This document shows, piece by piece, positions 1-5,731 of a DNA stretch of 5,731 nt (position 1 is the first letter of the stretch; each line of letters opens with the position of its first letter). The notes beneath the pieces were generated by a model. That model saw only the letters and a program-made list of their open reading frames with translations. It did not search any database and was not told the origin of the DNA. Location of the stretch: the NCBI GenBank assembly GCA_010671965.1, contig JAAHIC010000328.1, positions 1-5,731 of the forward strand, written 5' to 3'. Both the position numbers and the translations under genes were made by a program. The stretch is from Leptolyngbya sp. SIO4C5. Its GTDB lineage: Bacteria; Cyanobacteriota; Cyanobacteriia; Phormidesmidales; Phormidesmidaceae.

Positions 1-1
1 A

Positions 2-31
2 CACCAGTACCTGCTGAATCTCTCCGGCTAG
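2..31 (+). CDS. Possible C-terminal end of an upstream gene (partial)
   Basis: The second reading frame is open from the window edge and encodes HQYLLNLSG before a TAG stop at 29-31. It would be the tail of a gene lying mostly outside the window, possibly a partner ABC half-transporter, since such genes often come in pairs, but nine residues cannot show this. The first frame is also open from the edge to a TAA at 79-81 (26 codons) and is an equally possible gene end. Only one of the two can be real, and both may be chance. Confidence 0.25.
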   Translation, partial: HQYLLNLSG

Positions 32-118
32 GGGACAAAAAAATCCTTATAGAGCGCCTAATGCCGTCCGCTTTACCTTAAGCTAACGCACTGGATATTT
101 GTGCATGTGGGGTGTTGT

Positions 119-1942
119 ATGAGCGTTGTGGGCCGGTCTTCCTGGAAAATCCTGGTGTCGTATCTTAAGCCGCTGAGAACGCAGGTGGTCTGGTTAGCGA
201 TCGCCCTCCTCAGCAGTATTGCCCTCCAGGTGCTCAATCCTCAGATTTTGCGCTACTTCATCGATACGGCAGTGGCGGGGGGACCGCAGCAGGTACTGGT
301 GTGGGTCGCGTTGGGGTTTGTGGCGATCGCCTTTCTGCGTCAAGGCTTCGAAATTGTGGCCACCTACTTTAGCGAAACCATTGCCTGGAAAGCGACCAAC
401 GACCTGCGGCTCGACCTCACCCAACACACCCTCAATCTAGATCTGGCCTTTCACAAGGCCCATACTCCCGGTGAGCTAGTGGAACGGGTCGATGGGGATG
501 TGGATGCCCTGTCCCGATTTTTCTCCCAGTTTGTACTGCAGTTGGTCGGCAATGGTCTACTAATGGTCAGCGTTCTGGGGGTGCTGTGGTTCGAAGACTG
601 GCGCGCGGGGCTGAGCCTCAGCCTGTTTGTGCTGGTCGCGTTGGGGGTGCTCGGTCGGTTGCAGTCCCTCGCTGTGGAACCCTGGCGCATCTACCGCGAG
701 ATTAGTGCCGAGTTTTACGGCTTCGTTGCCGAGCACCTGGGCGGTCTGGAAGACATTCGTGCCAATGGTGCTGTTGGTTATGTGATGCAGCGTTGCTACA
801 AAATCATGCGCCGCTGGCTGGCCGCCTTTCATAAAGCCCGTTTCACCAGCACCCTGCTGTGGGGCAGTACCGTGGGCTTGTTTACCATCGGCAACGCGAT
901 CGCCCTCGCCCTGGGCGCTTACCTCTGGAGCCGCAACGCCATCACCATCGGCACCGTTTACCTGCTGTTCTCCTACGCCACCCTCCTACAAGACCCTATC
1001 GAACGCATCCGAGAAGAGCTGGAGCAATTGCAACAGGCGATTGCCAGCCTTCAGCGCATCCAAGACTTAGTCAGTCATCAGAGCCAACTCCTGACAGGTG
1101 GGCAGGCCGTGTTGCCAGATGGGCCGCTGTCGGTGGAGTTTGACAAGGTGTGGTTCACATATGAGGGAGAGTGTGAGCCAGTGAGGGAGTGGGGCAGTGG
1201 TAATAAGGTAGAGCCTTGCCTACTCGCAAACTCGTCCACCCATCCACCCATCTATACCCTCCGCGACCTCACCTTCCACCTTCCGGCGGGACAAGTCCTC
1301 GGCCTCCTCGGTCGTACCGGGAGCGGCAAAAGTACCCTGGCAAAGTTGCTCTTGCGCCTTTACGATATTCAACGCGGGCAAATCTGGTTGGGCGGCATCA
1401 ACATTGCCGAGATGCCGCTGGTGGAACTGCCGCATCATGTGGGGTTTGTCACTCAGGATGTGCAGTTGTTTCAAACGACGGTGCGGAACAATCTGACGTT
1501 TTTCAGGCCGCGCATTCCCGATTATGCCATTCTACAAACGTTAGATGAGCTGGGTCTAAGGCCCTGGCTGGAAGCGTTGCCGCAGGGATTAGACACGGAA
1601 CTGGGGACTGACAGTGGAGGACTTTCGGCAGGGCAGGCGCAGCTGCTTGCCTTTGCGCGGGTGTTTTTGAAAAATCCGGGACTGGTGGTGCTAGATGAAG
1701 CTTCGTCGCGCCTCGATCTGCTGACGGAACAGTTGATTGAACGGGCGGTAGATCGATTATTGGAGAACCGGACGGGCATTATCATTGCCCATCGACTCAA
1801 AACCGTAGAGCGGGCAGACCAGATTTTAATTCTGGAGCGAGGTCAGATCGTGGAGTATGGCGATCGCACCACCCTCGCGAGTAATCCAGAGTCTCGATTT
1901 GCTCAATTACTGCAAGCCAGAGCTGTGGTTAAACGCTCCTAA
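119..1942 (+). CDS. ABC transporter, fused permease and ATPase (exporter type)
   Basis: Inner-membrane ABC protein with one transmembrane domain and one ATPase domain in a single chain, which would work as a homodimer or heterodimer. Residues are numbered from the longer GTG start at 101. About six hydrophobic helices lie between residues 28 and 295. The ATPase half shows the A-loop tyrosine Y354, Walker A GRTGSGKST (404-412), Q-loop Q452, signature LSAGQ (508-512), Walker B LVVLDEAS (528-535) with catalytic E533, D-loop SRLD and switch H564. All catalytic residues are present, so the site should hydrolyse ATP. ATG 119 is preferred because GGGG at 109-112 gives a spaced ribosome site; GTG 101 would add six residues. 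An unusual insertion of about 28 residues follows the A-loop. The neighbouring regulator and receptor suggest siderophore-related transport. The fold is that of exporters, but some siderophore importers (YbtP/YbtQ) share it, so direction is undecided. Confidence 0.93.
   Translation: MSVVGRSSWKILVSYLKPLRTQVVWLAIALLSSIALQVLNPQILRYFIDTAVAGGPQQVLVWVALGFVAIAFLRQGFEIVATYFSETIAWKATNDLRLDLTQHTLNLDLAFHKAHTPGELVERVDGDVDALSRFFSQFVLQLVGNGLLMVSVLGVLWFEDWRAGLSLSLFVLVALGVLGRLQSLAVEPWRIYREISAEFYGFVAEHLGGLEDIRANGAVGYVMQRCYKIMRRWLAAFHKARFTSTLLWGSTVGLFTIGNAIALALGAYLWSRNAITIGTVYLLFSYATLLQDPIERIREELEQLQQAIASLQRIQDLVSHQSQLLTGGQAVLPDGPLSVEFDKVWFTYEGECEPVREWGSGNKVEPCLLANSSTHPPIYTLRDLTFHLPAGQVLGLLGRTGSGKSTLAKLLLRLYDIQRGQIWLGGINIAEMPLVELPHHVGFVTQDVQLFQTTVRNNLTFFRPRIPDYAILQTLDELGLRPWLEALPQGLDTELGTDSGGLSAGQAQLLAFARVFLKNPGLVVLDEASSRLDLLTEQLIERAVDRLLENRTGIIIAHRLKTVERADQILILERGQIVEYGDRTTLASNPESRFAQLLQARAVVKRS
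1166..1258 (+). repeat. Low-complexity repeat insertion inside the ABC ATPase domain
   Basis: ABC ATPases normally pass within a few residues from the A-loop tyrosine (Y354 here) to the strand before Walker A (LRDLTF here). In this gene about 28 extra residues intervene. The DNA is made of short repeats: TGAGGGAG occurs at 1162-1169 and again at 1182-1189, a purine-rich GTGAGGGAGTGGGG stretch follows, and CCACCCAT is perfectly duplicated in tandem at 1236-1251. The translated part includes EWGSG and STHPPIY, the kind of filler produced by short tandem repeats in some cyanobacteria. The frame is kept and all ATPase motifs downstream are intact. Inference: a repeat element or slippage expansion tolerated in a surface loop. 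Confidence 0.6.
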
Positions 1943-1967
1943 TACCAAGTTCAACGGTTGGATCATA

Positions 1968-1997
1968 TTGAGAGATATTCTCGATTATCGGTAGAAT
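1968..1997 (+). promoter_or_regulatory. Promoter of the AraC-family regulator gene
   Basis: A sigma70-type promoter is visible: -35 TTGAGA (1968-1973, five of six consensus bases), an 18-base spacer, and -10 TAGAAT (1992-1997, five of six). Transcription would start near 2004 and leave a leader of about 19 bases before the ATG at 2023. No clear Shine-Dalgarno sequence lies in that leader. The gene therefore probably has its own promoter even though it follows the ABC gene by only 80 bases. Confidence 0.5.
1969..1983 (+). promoter_or_regulatory. Fur-box-like operator over the regulator promoter
   Basis: TGAGAGATATTCTCG is a near-palindrome (perfect arms GAGA and TCTC around TAT). It matches the 7-1-7 Fur layout in its TGAGAATnATTCTCA variant at 11 of 14 positions. 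It overlaps the -35 box and spacer, where a bound repressor would block RNA polymerase. Fur with ferrous iron as co-repressor is the expected control for siderophore genes. The assignment rests on pattern and context only. Confidence 0.5.
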
Positions 1998-2022
1998 CGG
2001 CACAGCCAGTGTTGAAACCACC

Positions 2023-3078
2023 ATGCCTATCACCCTTTCTCAATCAGAATACTTCACGCTCTTTGCAGAGCCAGCATCCGGACTGTCACAGGCAACTGAG
2101 GCTGTACATTCATACCCTGCTAGTCTCGGACAAGGCAAGAGCCAATGGTTTAGGCTACGGGATGGGTTAGAACTGGCCGTTGATGAGTTTTGCCTAAAAG
2201 ATGACTTGGTGGTGACCCACTGCGATCGCCGTCATCCCCTCGAATACACCTTTGAACAGCTCAATCCCAATGGTAAGGGTCACCAGCGCTATCATCTCTA
2301 CGGCAGCGGGCTCGCCCCCGGCGAACCGTGGCGAATGCCTGGCAATACTCAAGTTCTCAGCATCAACGTCCACATTGAGCCGGAGCTGTTCGAGCAGTGG
2401 ATGGGCAGCACCGAAGACTGGCCGGACACCCTAAAACCCCTGATGCGATCGCCCGATGAACGTTACTACGAACGCACCAGCACTCCAACGCCAGCTATGC
2501 AGATGACAGTACAGCAGATCTTTAACTGCCCCTTTCAGGGAATGACCCAGCGCCTCTATCTGGAAAGTAAAGTCTGGGAGCTGATGGCCCTACTGATGGA
2601 GGATCTGCGCCTCTGTAAAGATACTGGAACCATCGCCCCCATCTTGAAAGCGGATGACATTGAACGCATCCACTACGCCAGCAAAATCCTACGCCGCCGT
2701 TTAGTGAATCCCCCCTCCCTGATGGAGCTGGCCCGCACCATTGGCATCAACGACCATAAGCTCAAAGTCGGCTTTCGTCAGGTGTTTGGTACCACGGTTT
2801 TTGGCTATCTGCACGAACAGCGCATGGAGAAATCCCGCCAGCTGCTCGAATCCGGCGATCTCAACGTCACCGAAGCCGCCCAGGCCGTCGGCTTTGCCAG
2901 TCGGGGCCACTTCGCCAACGCCTTTCGCCGCAAGTACGGAGTGAATCCGGGGGTGTATGCGAGGCAGAGAAGATCATTAAAACTCCCGGAGGCGATCGCA
3001 AAAACTCCCCCTGCGGATCAAAAACGCCCCCGCCCAATCCCCCCATCCGGTATCTTCTTGAGAAGAATTCCGAATTAG
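2023..3078 (+). CDS. AraC-family transcriptional regulator, PchR-like
   Basis: Cytoplasmic DNA-binding regulator of 351 residues. Residues 1-205 form a variable sensing region. Residues 210-317 form the AraC DNA-binding domain with two helix-turn-helix units: SLMELARTIGINDHKLK (232-248) with VFGTTVFGYLHEQRM, and NVTEAAQAVGFASRGHFANA (281-300) with FRRKYGVNPGVYAR. This arrangement matches PchR, which activates a siderophore receptor gene when bound to ferric siderophore, and its many cyanobacterial relatives beside TonB-dependent receptors. ATG 2023 is the only reasonable start, because a TGA lies in frame upstream with no ATG, GTG or TTG between. The protein continues about 34 residues past the second helix-turn-helix with a proline- and lysine-rich tail, where relatives usually stop soon after. 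The receptor gene follows after 66 bases. The effector is inferred, not visible. Confidence 0.93.
   Translation: MPITLSQSEYFTLFAEPASGLSQATEAVHSYPASLGQGKSQWFRLRDGLELAVDEFCLKDDLVVTHCDRRHPLEYTFEQLNPNGKGHQRYHLYGSGLAPGEPWRMPGNTQVLSINVHIEPELFEQWMGSTEDWPDTLKPLMRSPDERYYERTSTPTPAMQMTVQQIFNCPFQGMTQRLYLESKVWELMALLMEDLRLCKDTGTIAPILKADDIERIHYASKILRRRLVNPPSLMELARTIGINDHKLKVGFRQVFGTTVFGYLHEQRMEKSRQLLESGDLNVTEAAQAVGFASRGHFANAFRRKYGVNPGVYARQRRSLKLPEAIAKTPPADQKRPRPIPPSGIFLRRIPN
2972..3037 (+). repeat. Three imperfect 22-base-spaced direct repeats
   Basis: GATC begins at 2972, 2994 and 3016, exactly 22 bases apart. Each is followed by an A-run and a C-run: GATCATTAAAACTCCC, GATCGCAAAAACTCCCC and GATCAAAAACGCCCC. 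The first two units agree at 14 of 22 positions; the third fits the second after a two-base shift. Because 22 is not a multiple of three, the repeats fall in different codon phases, so they do not encode a protein repeat. They lie in the tail of the regulator gene, about 110-170 bases before the receptor start. They could be tandem activator sites, since AraC proteins bind direct repeats, or a chance low-complexity stretch. Confidence 0.4.
3059..3073 (+). promoter_or_regulatory. Fur-box-like element upstream of the receptor gene
   Basis: TGAGAAGAATTCCGA matches the 7-1-7 Fur pattern TGAGAATnATTCTCA at 11 of 14 positions, with the right half weaker than the left. A second dyad, CTTCT-TG-AGAAG, spans 3054-3065. 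The element shares TTGAGAnnnATTCnnnATTA with the regulator promoter (3058-3077 against 1968-1987). It sits in the last codons of the regulator gene, 71 bases before the receptor ATG. TTGAGA at 3058-3063 could serve as a -35 box, but no good -10 box is visible at the right distance. Confidence 0.4.
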
Positions 3079-3132
3079 ATGACGATAGCGAGTCGTTCTA
3101 CATGAAAAAGAGGTGGGCGATCGCGTGTGGTT

Positions 3133-3138
3133 AGGGAG
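3133..3138 (+). promoter_or_regulatory. Ribosome binding site deciding the receptor start
   Basis: AGGGAG lies six bases before ATG 3145, a good Shine-Dalgarno spacing. It favours this ATG over the in-frame GTG codons at 3142 and 3127. It is the clearest ribosome site in the window. Confidence 0.7.
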
Positions 3139-3144
3139 CGAGTG

Positions 3145-5731
3145 ATGAACAATTTGCACAGAATTTTTTGGCTGACGGGCCTGTTTGCGGTGGTGTTGGC
3201 TCCAGTAGCGCGGGCGGAAACGTCAGAAGTGGTGGTGGTGACGCCTACAGGGGAAACTGCAACGGCAGACTTGACGAACGCAGCGGACGTGGTACCGGCA
3301 ACTACTGTTGAGGAATGGGTTAGCCAGATGGAGGCGCAGGAAGCAGCAGCGATTCCCACTGAATTGGCTCAGGCGCTCATCCAGATTACGGGCGTAAATG
3401 TAAGCACGGACGGCGATCGCCTGGAGTTAATCTTAGAAGCGAATGGCGAATTGGCAACACCAGAAACTTCCATAGTTGGGGATGCGCTAACGGCAGACAT
3501 CCCTAATGCAGTGCTGAACTTGCCAGAGGGTAAAACGTTTGAACAATTTAGTCCGGCAGAAGGAATTGCGCTGGTCAGCGTCAGGAACAGGCCAGATGGC
3601 GGCGTTAGAGTCTCAATTACGGGTACCGATGCACCGCCCCAAGCTCAGGTGAGCACAGAAGCCGGAAATCTGGTGCTAAGCGTGGTGCCGGGAGTGACTA
3701 CGGCTACCGATGCTGCTGCTGAAGATGCGATTCAGGTGGTAGTGACGGCAACCCGTACCGAAGAAGACCCTTTGGATGTACCTCGTTCAGTGACTATCAT
3801 TGACCGCCAACAGATTGAAGCACAATCTGCTGTTAGTGATAACACTGCTGATATCGTCTCTCGTTTTGTCCCTGGTTTTGGAGCACCCAATCGCTCTAAT
3901 CGAGCGAACGCGCAAAGTCTTCGAGGCCGAGAGTTCTCTGTTTTGATTGATGGAGTCCCTCAACGATCAAACCGCAGTCCCAATGTTCAACTAGAATATA
4001 TTGATCCCAACAACGTTGAACGCATTGAAGTTGTGAGTGGCCCCACCGCAATTTATGGGGCAGAAGCTTTGGGTGGGGTGATTAATATCATCACTCGTCG
4101 ATCCAGCGAAGAACGACTCCTTTCAACAGCAGAAATTGGATTCAATAACCTTGCGATTGGGGAAGAGAATGGCATCGGCTATGATTTGCGCTACCAACTC
4201 TCTGGCCGGAGAAATGATGCTGACTTCTTACTGTCACTCGACCACAGGACAACGGGGGACTTCTACGATGCAGAAGGAGATTTGATTCCCACTGATAACC
4301 GTACCCTTGATAATACTGAAAGCCTCGGTATTTTAGCGAAATTGGGGGTAGATCTTGATGAACAGCAGCGCCTAGAACTCAACTTCACCTACAACTCAGA
4401 TGACCGCGATGTTGAAATTCTGCCCGTTACTAATTCCGATCCCGATGGCAAAACCCTTGCCACTCGCCGCACCATTGAATTTGCATCGGGGTCAACCGAT
4501 CCAGAAATTCGGAGTTTAAGTACCTACCTAACTTATACGCATGATGATCTCTTTCTCAATAGCGAGGTCGATCTTAATTTTTATTATCGTAACAGCTTCC
4601 AAAGCGGGATACCGGACGATGCCAGAGGGGATGGCTTCTTTGATACAGTTGTTTTAACTAGCGCAACGGAAGAAGCGTTTGGTGGACAATTGCAAATTGA
4701 TACGCCTTTAGCGTCAAGGGCTGATTTGCTGTGGGGAGTTGACTTTGAACTCCAACGCAATGGTGCCAGTGTGACGGAAGAAGCTGATCCAACCGATTTT
4801 GATCAGCGCGGCATTTTTCGCACCGTTAATAGCTATGACAATCTAGTTCCAGAGTATCATCTTGATAGCCTGGGAATTTTTGGGCAGTTGCAGTGGGATA
4901 TCACCGATAGTTTTCTCGTCAGTGGTGGCGTGCGCTATGACCGTTTCACCTTTAGCGTTGATGACTATGAGACCTTCTACGATGATGATTTTGACCGCTT
5001 TTTTGATCCAGGCTTTAATGAAGCCGAAGCCAGAATCGAAGGGGGATCTCGGACTTTTGATTCAACGGTCTTTAACCTCGGCACTGTCTACAAATTCACG
5101 CCTGAACTCGGTGTCTTTGCCAACTTTTCCCAGGGCTTTTCTGTCCCGACATTTTTGAGCTTTTTGGGATTTCCCCCTGTGCCTTCTACGTTTACCATTG
5201 ATGGGTCAATTGATGACTTACAGCCCCAAAAAGTCAATCAGTATGAACTTGGAATTCGAGGCCATTGGGACACGGTGCAGTTTTCCCTGGCCGGTTTCTA
5301 CAATACTTCTGAATTAGGGGCAAGGTTAGTGGAAGATGAACGTGGTATTCTCACCCTGCAACGGGCTCCAGAACGGATTTATGGGGTAGAAGCGAGTGTG
5401 GATTGGCAGCCAAGCGATCGCTGGCAGTTAGGCACTGTTGTGGGTTGGAATGAGGGCGAATCTGACCCGAATGATGACGGAGACTTTCAGCCCATCAGTA
5501 GCTTTGATATTCAACCGCTCAAGCTAGCGGCCTATGTGCAGCATGAAACCCTGCCCGGATGGAATAATCGCCTGCAGCTGCTGTACGTGGGCGATCGCGA
5601 TCGCGCTGCTGAAACCTTAAATGATCGAGGCAGACCCATTGACCCAGAACCGATTGAAGGGTACATCGTGGTGGATTACATCACTAGTATTGACTTATGG
5701 GAGGGAACGCTGCAGCTCGGCGTTCACAACC
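3145..5731 (+). CDS. TonB-dependent siderophore receptor with AMIN-like domain (3' end cut)
   Basis: Outer-membrane receptor that would import a ferric siderophore using energy passed from TonB. The frame is open for 862 codons to the window edge; family length suggests a few dozen residues are missing. A signal peptide (residues 1-24) ends in the cleavage motif ARA. Residues 82-184, starting TGVNVSTDGDRLELILEANG, resemble the AMIN domain that precedes cyanobacterial receptors. The TonB box is IQVVVTATR (196-204). The plug follows (about 206-319), with LRGREFSVLIDGVPQRSNRS, IDPNNVERIEVVSGPTAIYG and GGVINIITRR. Beta-barrel strands fill the rest, including ANFSQGFSVPTF and KVNQYELGIRG. The plug resembles IutA (aerobactin) and SchT (schizokinen), so a hydroxamate-type ligand is likely but unproven. 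The gene starts 66 bases after the regulator and has a good ribosome site. No frameshift is seen. Its central 2 kb contain no HIP1 sites, unlike the neighbouring genes. Confidence 0.93.
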   Translation, partial: MNNLHRIFWLTGLFAVVLAPVARAETSEVVVVTPTGETATADLTNAADVVPATTVEEWVSQMEAQEAAAIPTELAQALIQITGVNVSTDGDRLELILEANGELATPETSIVGDALTADIPNAVLNLPEGKTFEQFSPAEGIALVSVRNRPDGGVRVSITGTDAPPQAQVSTEAGNLVLSVVPGVTTATDAAAEDAIQVVVTATRTEEDPLDVPRSVTIIDRQQIEAQSAVSDNTADIVSRFVPGFGAPNRSNRANAQSLRGREFSVLIDGVPQRSNRSPNVQLEYIDPNNVERIEVVSGPTAIYGAEALGGVINIITRRSSEERLLSTAEIGFNNLAIGEENGIGYDLRYQLSGRRNDADFLLSLDHRTTGDFYDAEGDLIPTDNRTLDNTESLGILAKLGVDLDEQQRLELNFTYNSDDRDVEILPVTNSDPDGKTLATRRTIEFASGSTDPEIRSLSTYLTYTHDDLFLNSEVDLNFYYRNSFQSGIPDDARGDGFFDTVVLTSATEEAFGGQLQIDTPLASRADLLWGVDFELQRNGASVTEEADPTDFDQRGIFRTVNSYDNLVPEYHLDSLGIFGQLQWDITDSFLVSGGVRYDRFTFSVDDYETFYDDDFDRFFDPGFNEAEARIEGGSRTFDSTVFNLGTVYKFTPELGVFANFSQGFSVPTFLSFLGFPPVPSTFTIDGSIDDLQPQKVNQYELGIRGHWDTVQFSLAGFYNTSELGARLVEDERGILTLQRAPERIYGVEASVDWQPSDRWQLGTVVGWNEGESDPNDDGDFQPISSFDIQPLKLAAYVQHETLPGWNNRLQLLYVGDRDRAAETLNDRGRPIDPEPIEGYIVVDYITSIDLWEGTLQLGVHN

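Larger units (their letters stand above)
197..5604. repeat. Dispersed HIP1 octamers (GCGATCGC), twelve copies
   Basis: Copies begin at 197, 323, 896, 1860, 2222, 2445, 2992, 3117, 3413, 5414, 5591 and 5597. The last two overlap by two bases, forming GCGATCGCGATCGC. HIP1 is a known abundant palindrome of many cyanobacterial genomes, and this density supports that origin. All lie in coding sequence except the one at 3117, which is in the short gap before the receptor gene. The span from 3421 to 5413 has none. Confidence 0.9.

Noticed and set aside
72..99. Possible promoter before the ABC gene (TTTACC, 16 bases, GATATT)
   Set aside because: Each box matches only four of six consensus bases and the gene may be read from upstream, so it is not separable from chance.
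560..832. Minus-strand open frame of 90 codons within the ABC gene
   Set aside because: Antisense to the transmembrane domain, with no motif, and lying within an intact larger gene.
1945..1960. Small inverted repeat CCAA...TTGG after the ABC stop codon as a terminator
   Set aside because: The stem is only four bases with a nine-base loop and no T-run follows, so it does not look like an intrinsic terminator.
1958..2170. Overlapping plus-strand frame of 70 codons starting before the regulator
   Set aside because: It covers the promoter and Fur-like site and then overlaps the regulator out of frame; no ribosome site or motif supports it.
3075..3359. Minus-strand open frame of 94 codons opposite the start of the receptor gene
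   Set aside because: It lies antisense to the receptor's signal peptide and N-terminal region, shows no recognisable domain, and is explained as a shadow of the real frame.
4862..5158. Plus-strand open frame of 98 codons inside the receptor gene
   Set aside because: It is an out-of-frame shadow; the receptor frame through the same bases encodes recognisable barrel strands without interruption.

Overview
The window looks cyanobacterial. It carries twelve copies of the octamer GCGATCGC (HIP1), a signature of many cyanobacterial genomes and expected only about once per 65 kb by chance. Its outer-membrane receptor also has an N-terminal AMIN-like domain, typical of cyanobacterial TonB-dependent transporters. 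The style fits a filamentous, Leptolyngbya-type genome, but that narrower placement is only an impression.

Layout, all on the plus strand: (1) positions 1-118 hold what may be the last codons of an upstream gene, then a leader with no convincing promoter. (2) 119-1942 (a longer GTG start at 101 is possible) encodes a complete fused permease-ATPase ABC transporter of exporter type, with an odd low-complexity insertion just after the A-loop tyrosine. (3) An 80-base gap holds a good sigma70-type promoter (TTGAGA, 18 bases, TAGAAT) overlapped by a Fur-box-like dyad. (4) 2023-3078 encodes a PchR-like AraC-family regulator with a C-terminal tail beyond its DNA-binding domain. (5) The DNA of that tail carries three imperfect 22-base-spaced repeats followed by a second Fur-box-like element. 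(6) 3145 to the window end encodes a TonB-dependent siderophore receptor (signal peptide, AMIN-like domain, TonB box, plug, most of the barrel). It runs off the window with its last strands missing.

Together this reads as an iron-siderophore transport locus. The receptor would import a ferric siderophore (the plug resembles the IutA/SchT hydroxamate group) across the outer membrane using TonB energy. The AraC protein would sense the siderophore and activate the receptor gene. The ABC protein would move a siderophore or related compound across the inner membrane. The two genes with Fur-like elements would be repressed when iron is plentiful.

The most interesting part is the regulatory architecture. 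A 20-base element (TTGAGAnnnATTCnnnATTA) is shared between the regulator's promoter and the end of the regulator gene, upstream of the receptor. The second copy sits next to a 22-base-period repeat array that lies inside coding sequence. No RNA genes, CRISPR arrays or insertion sequences were seen. I see no wholly new system, but several regulatory and structural oddities are worth testing.
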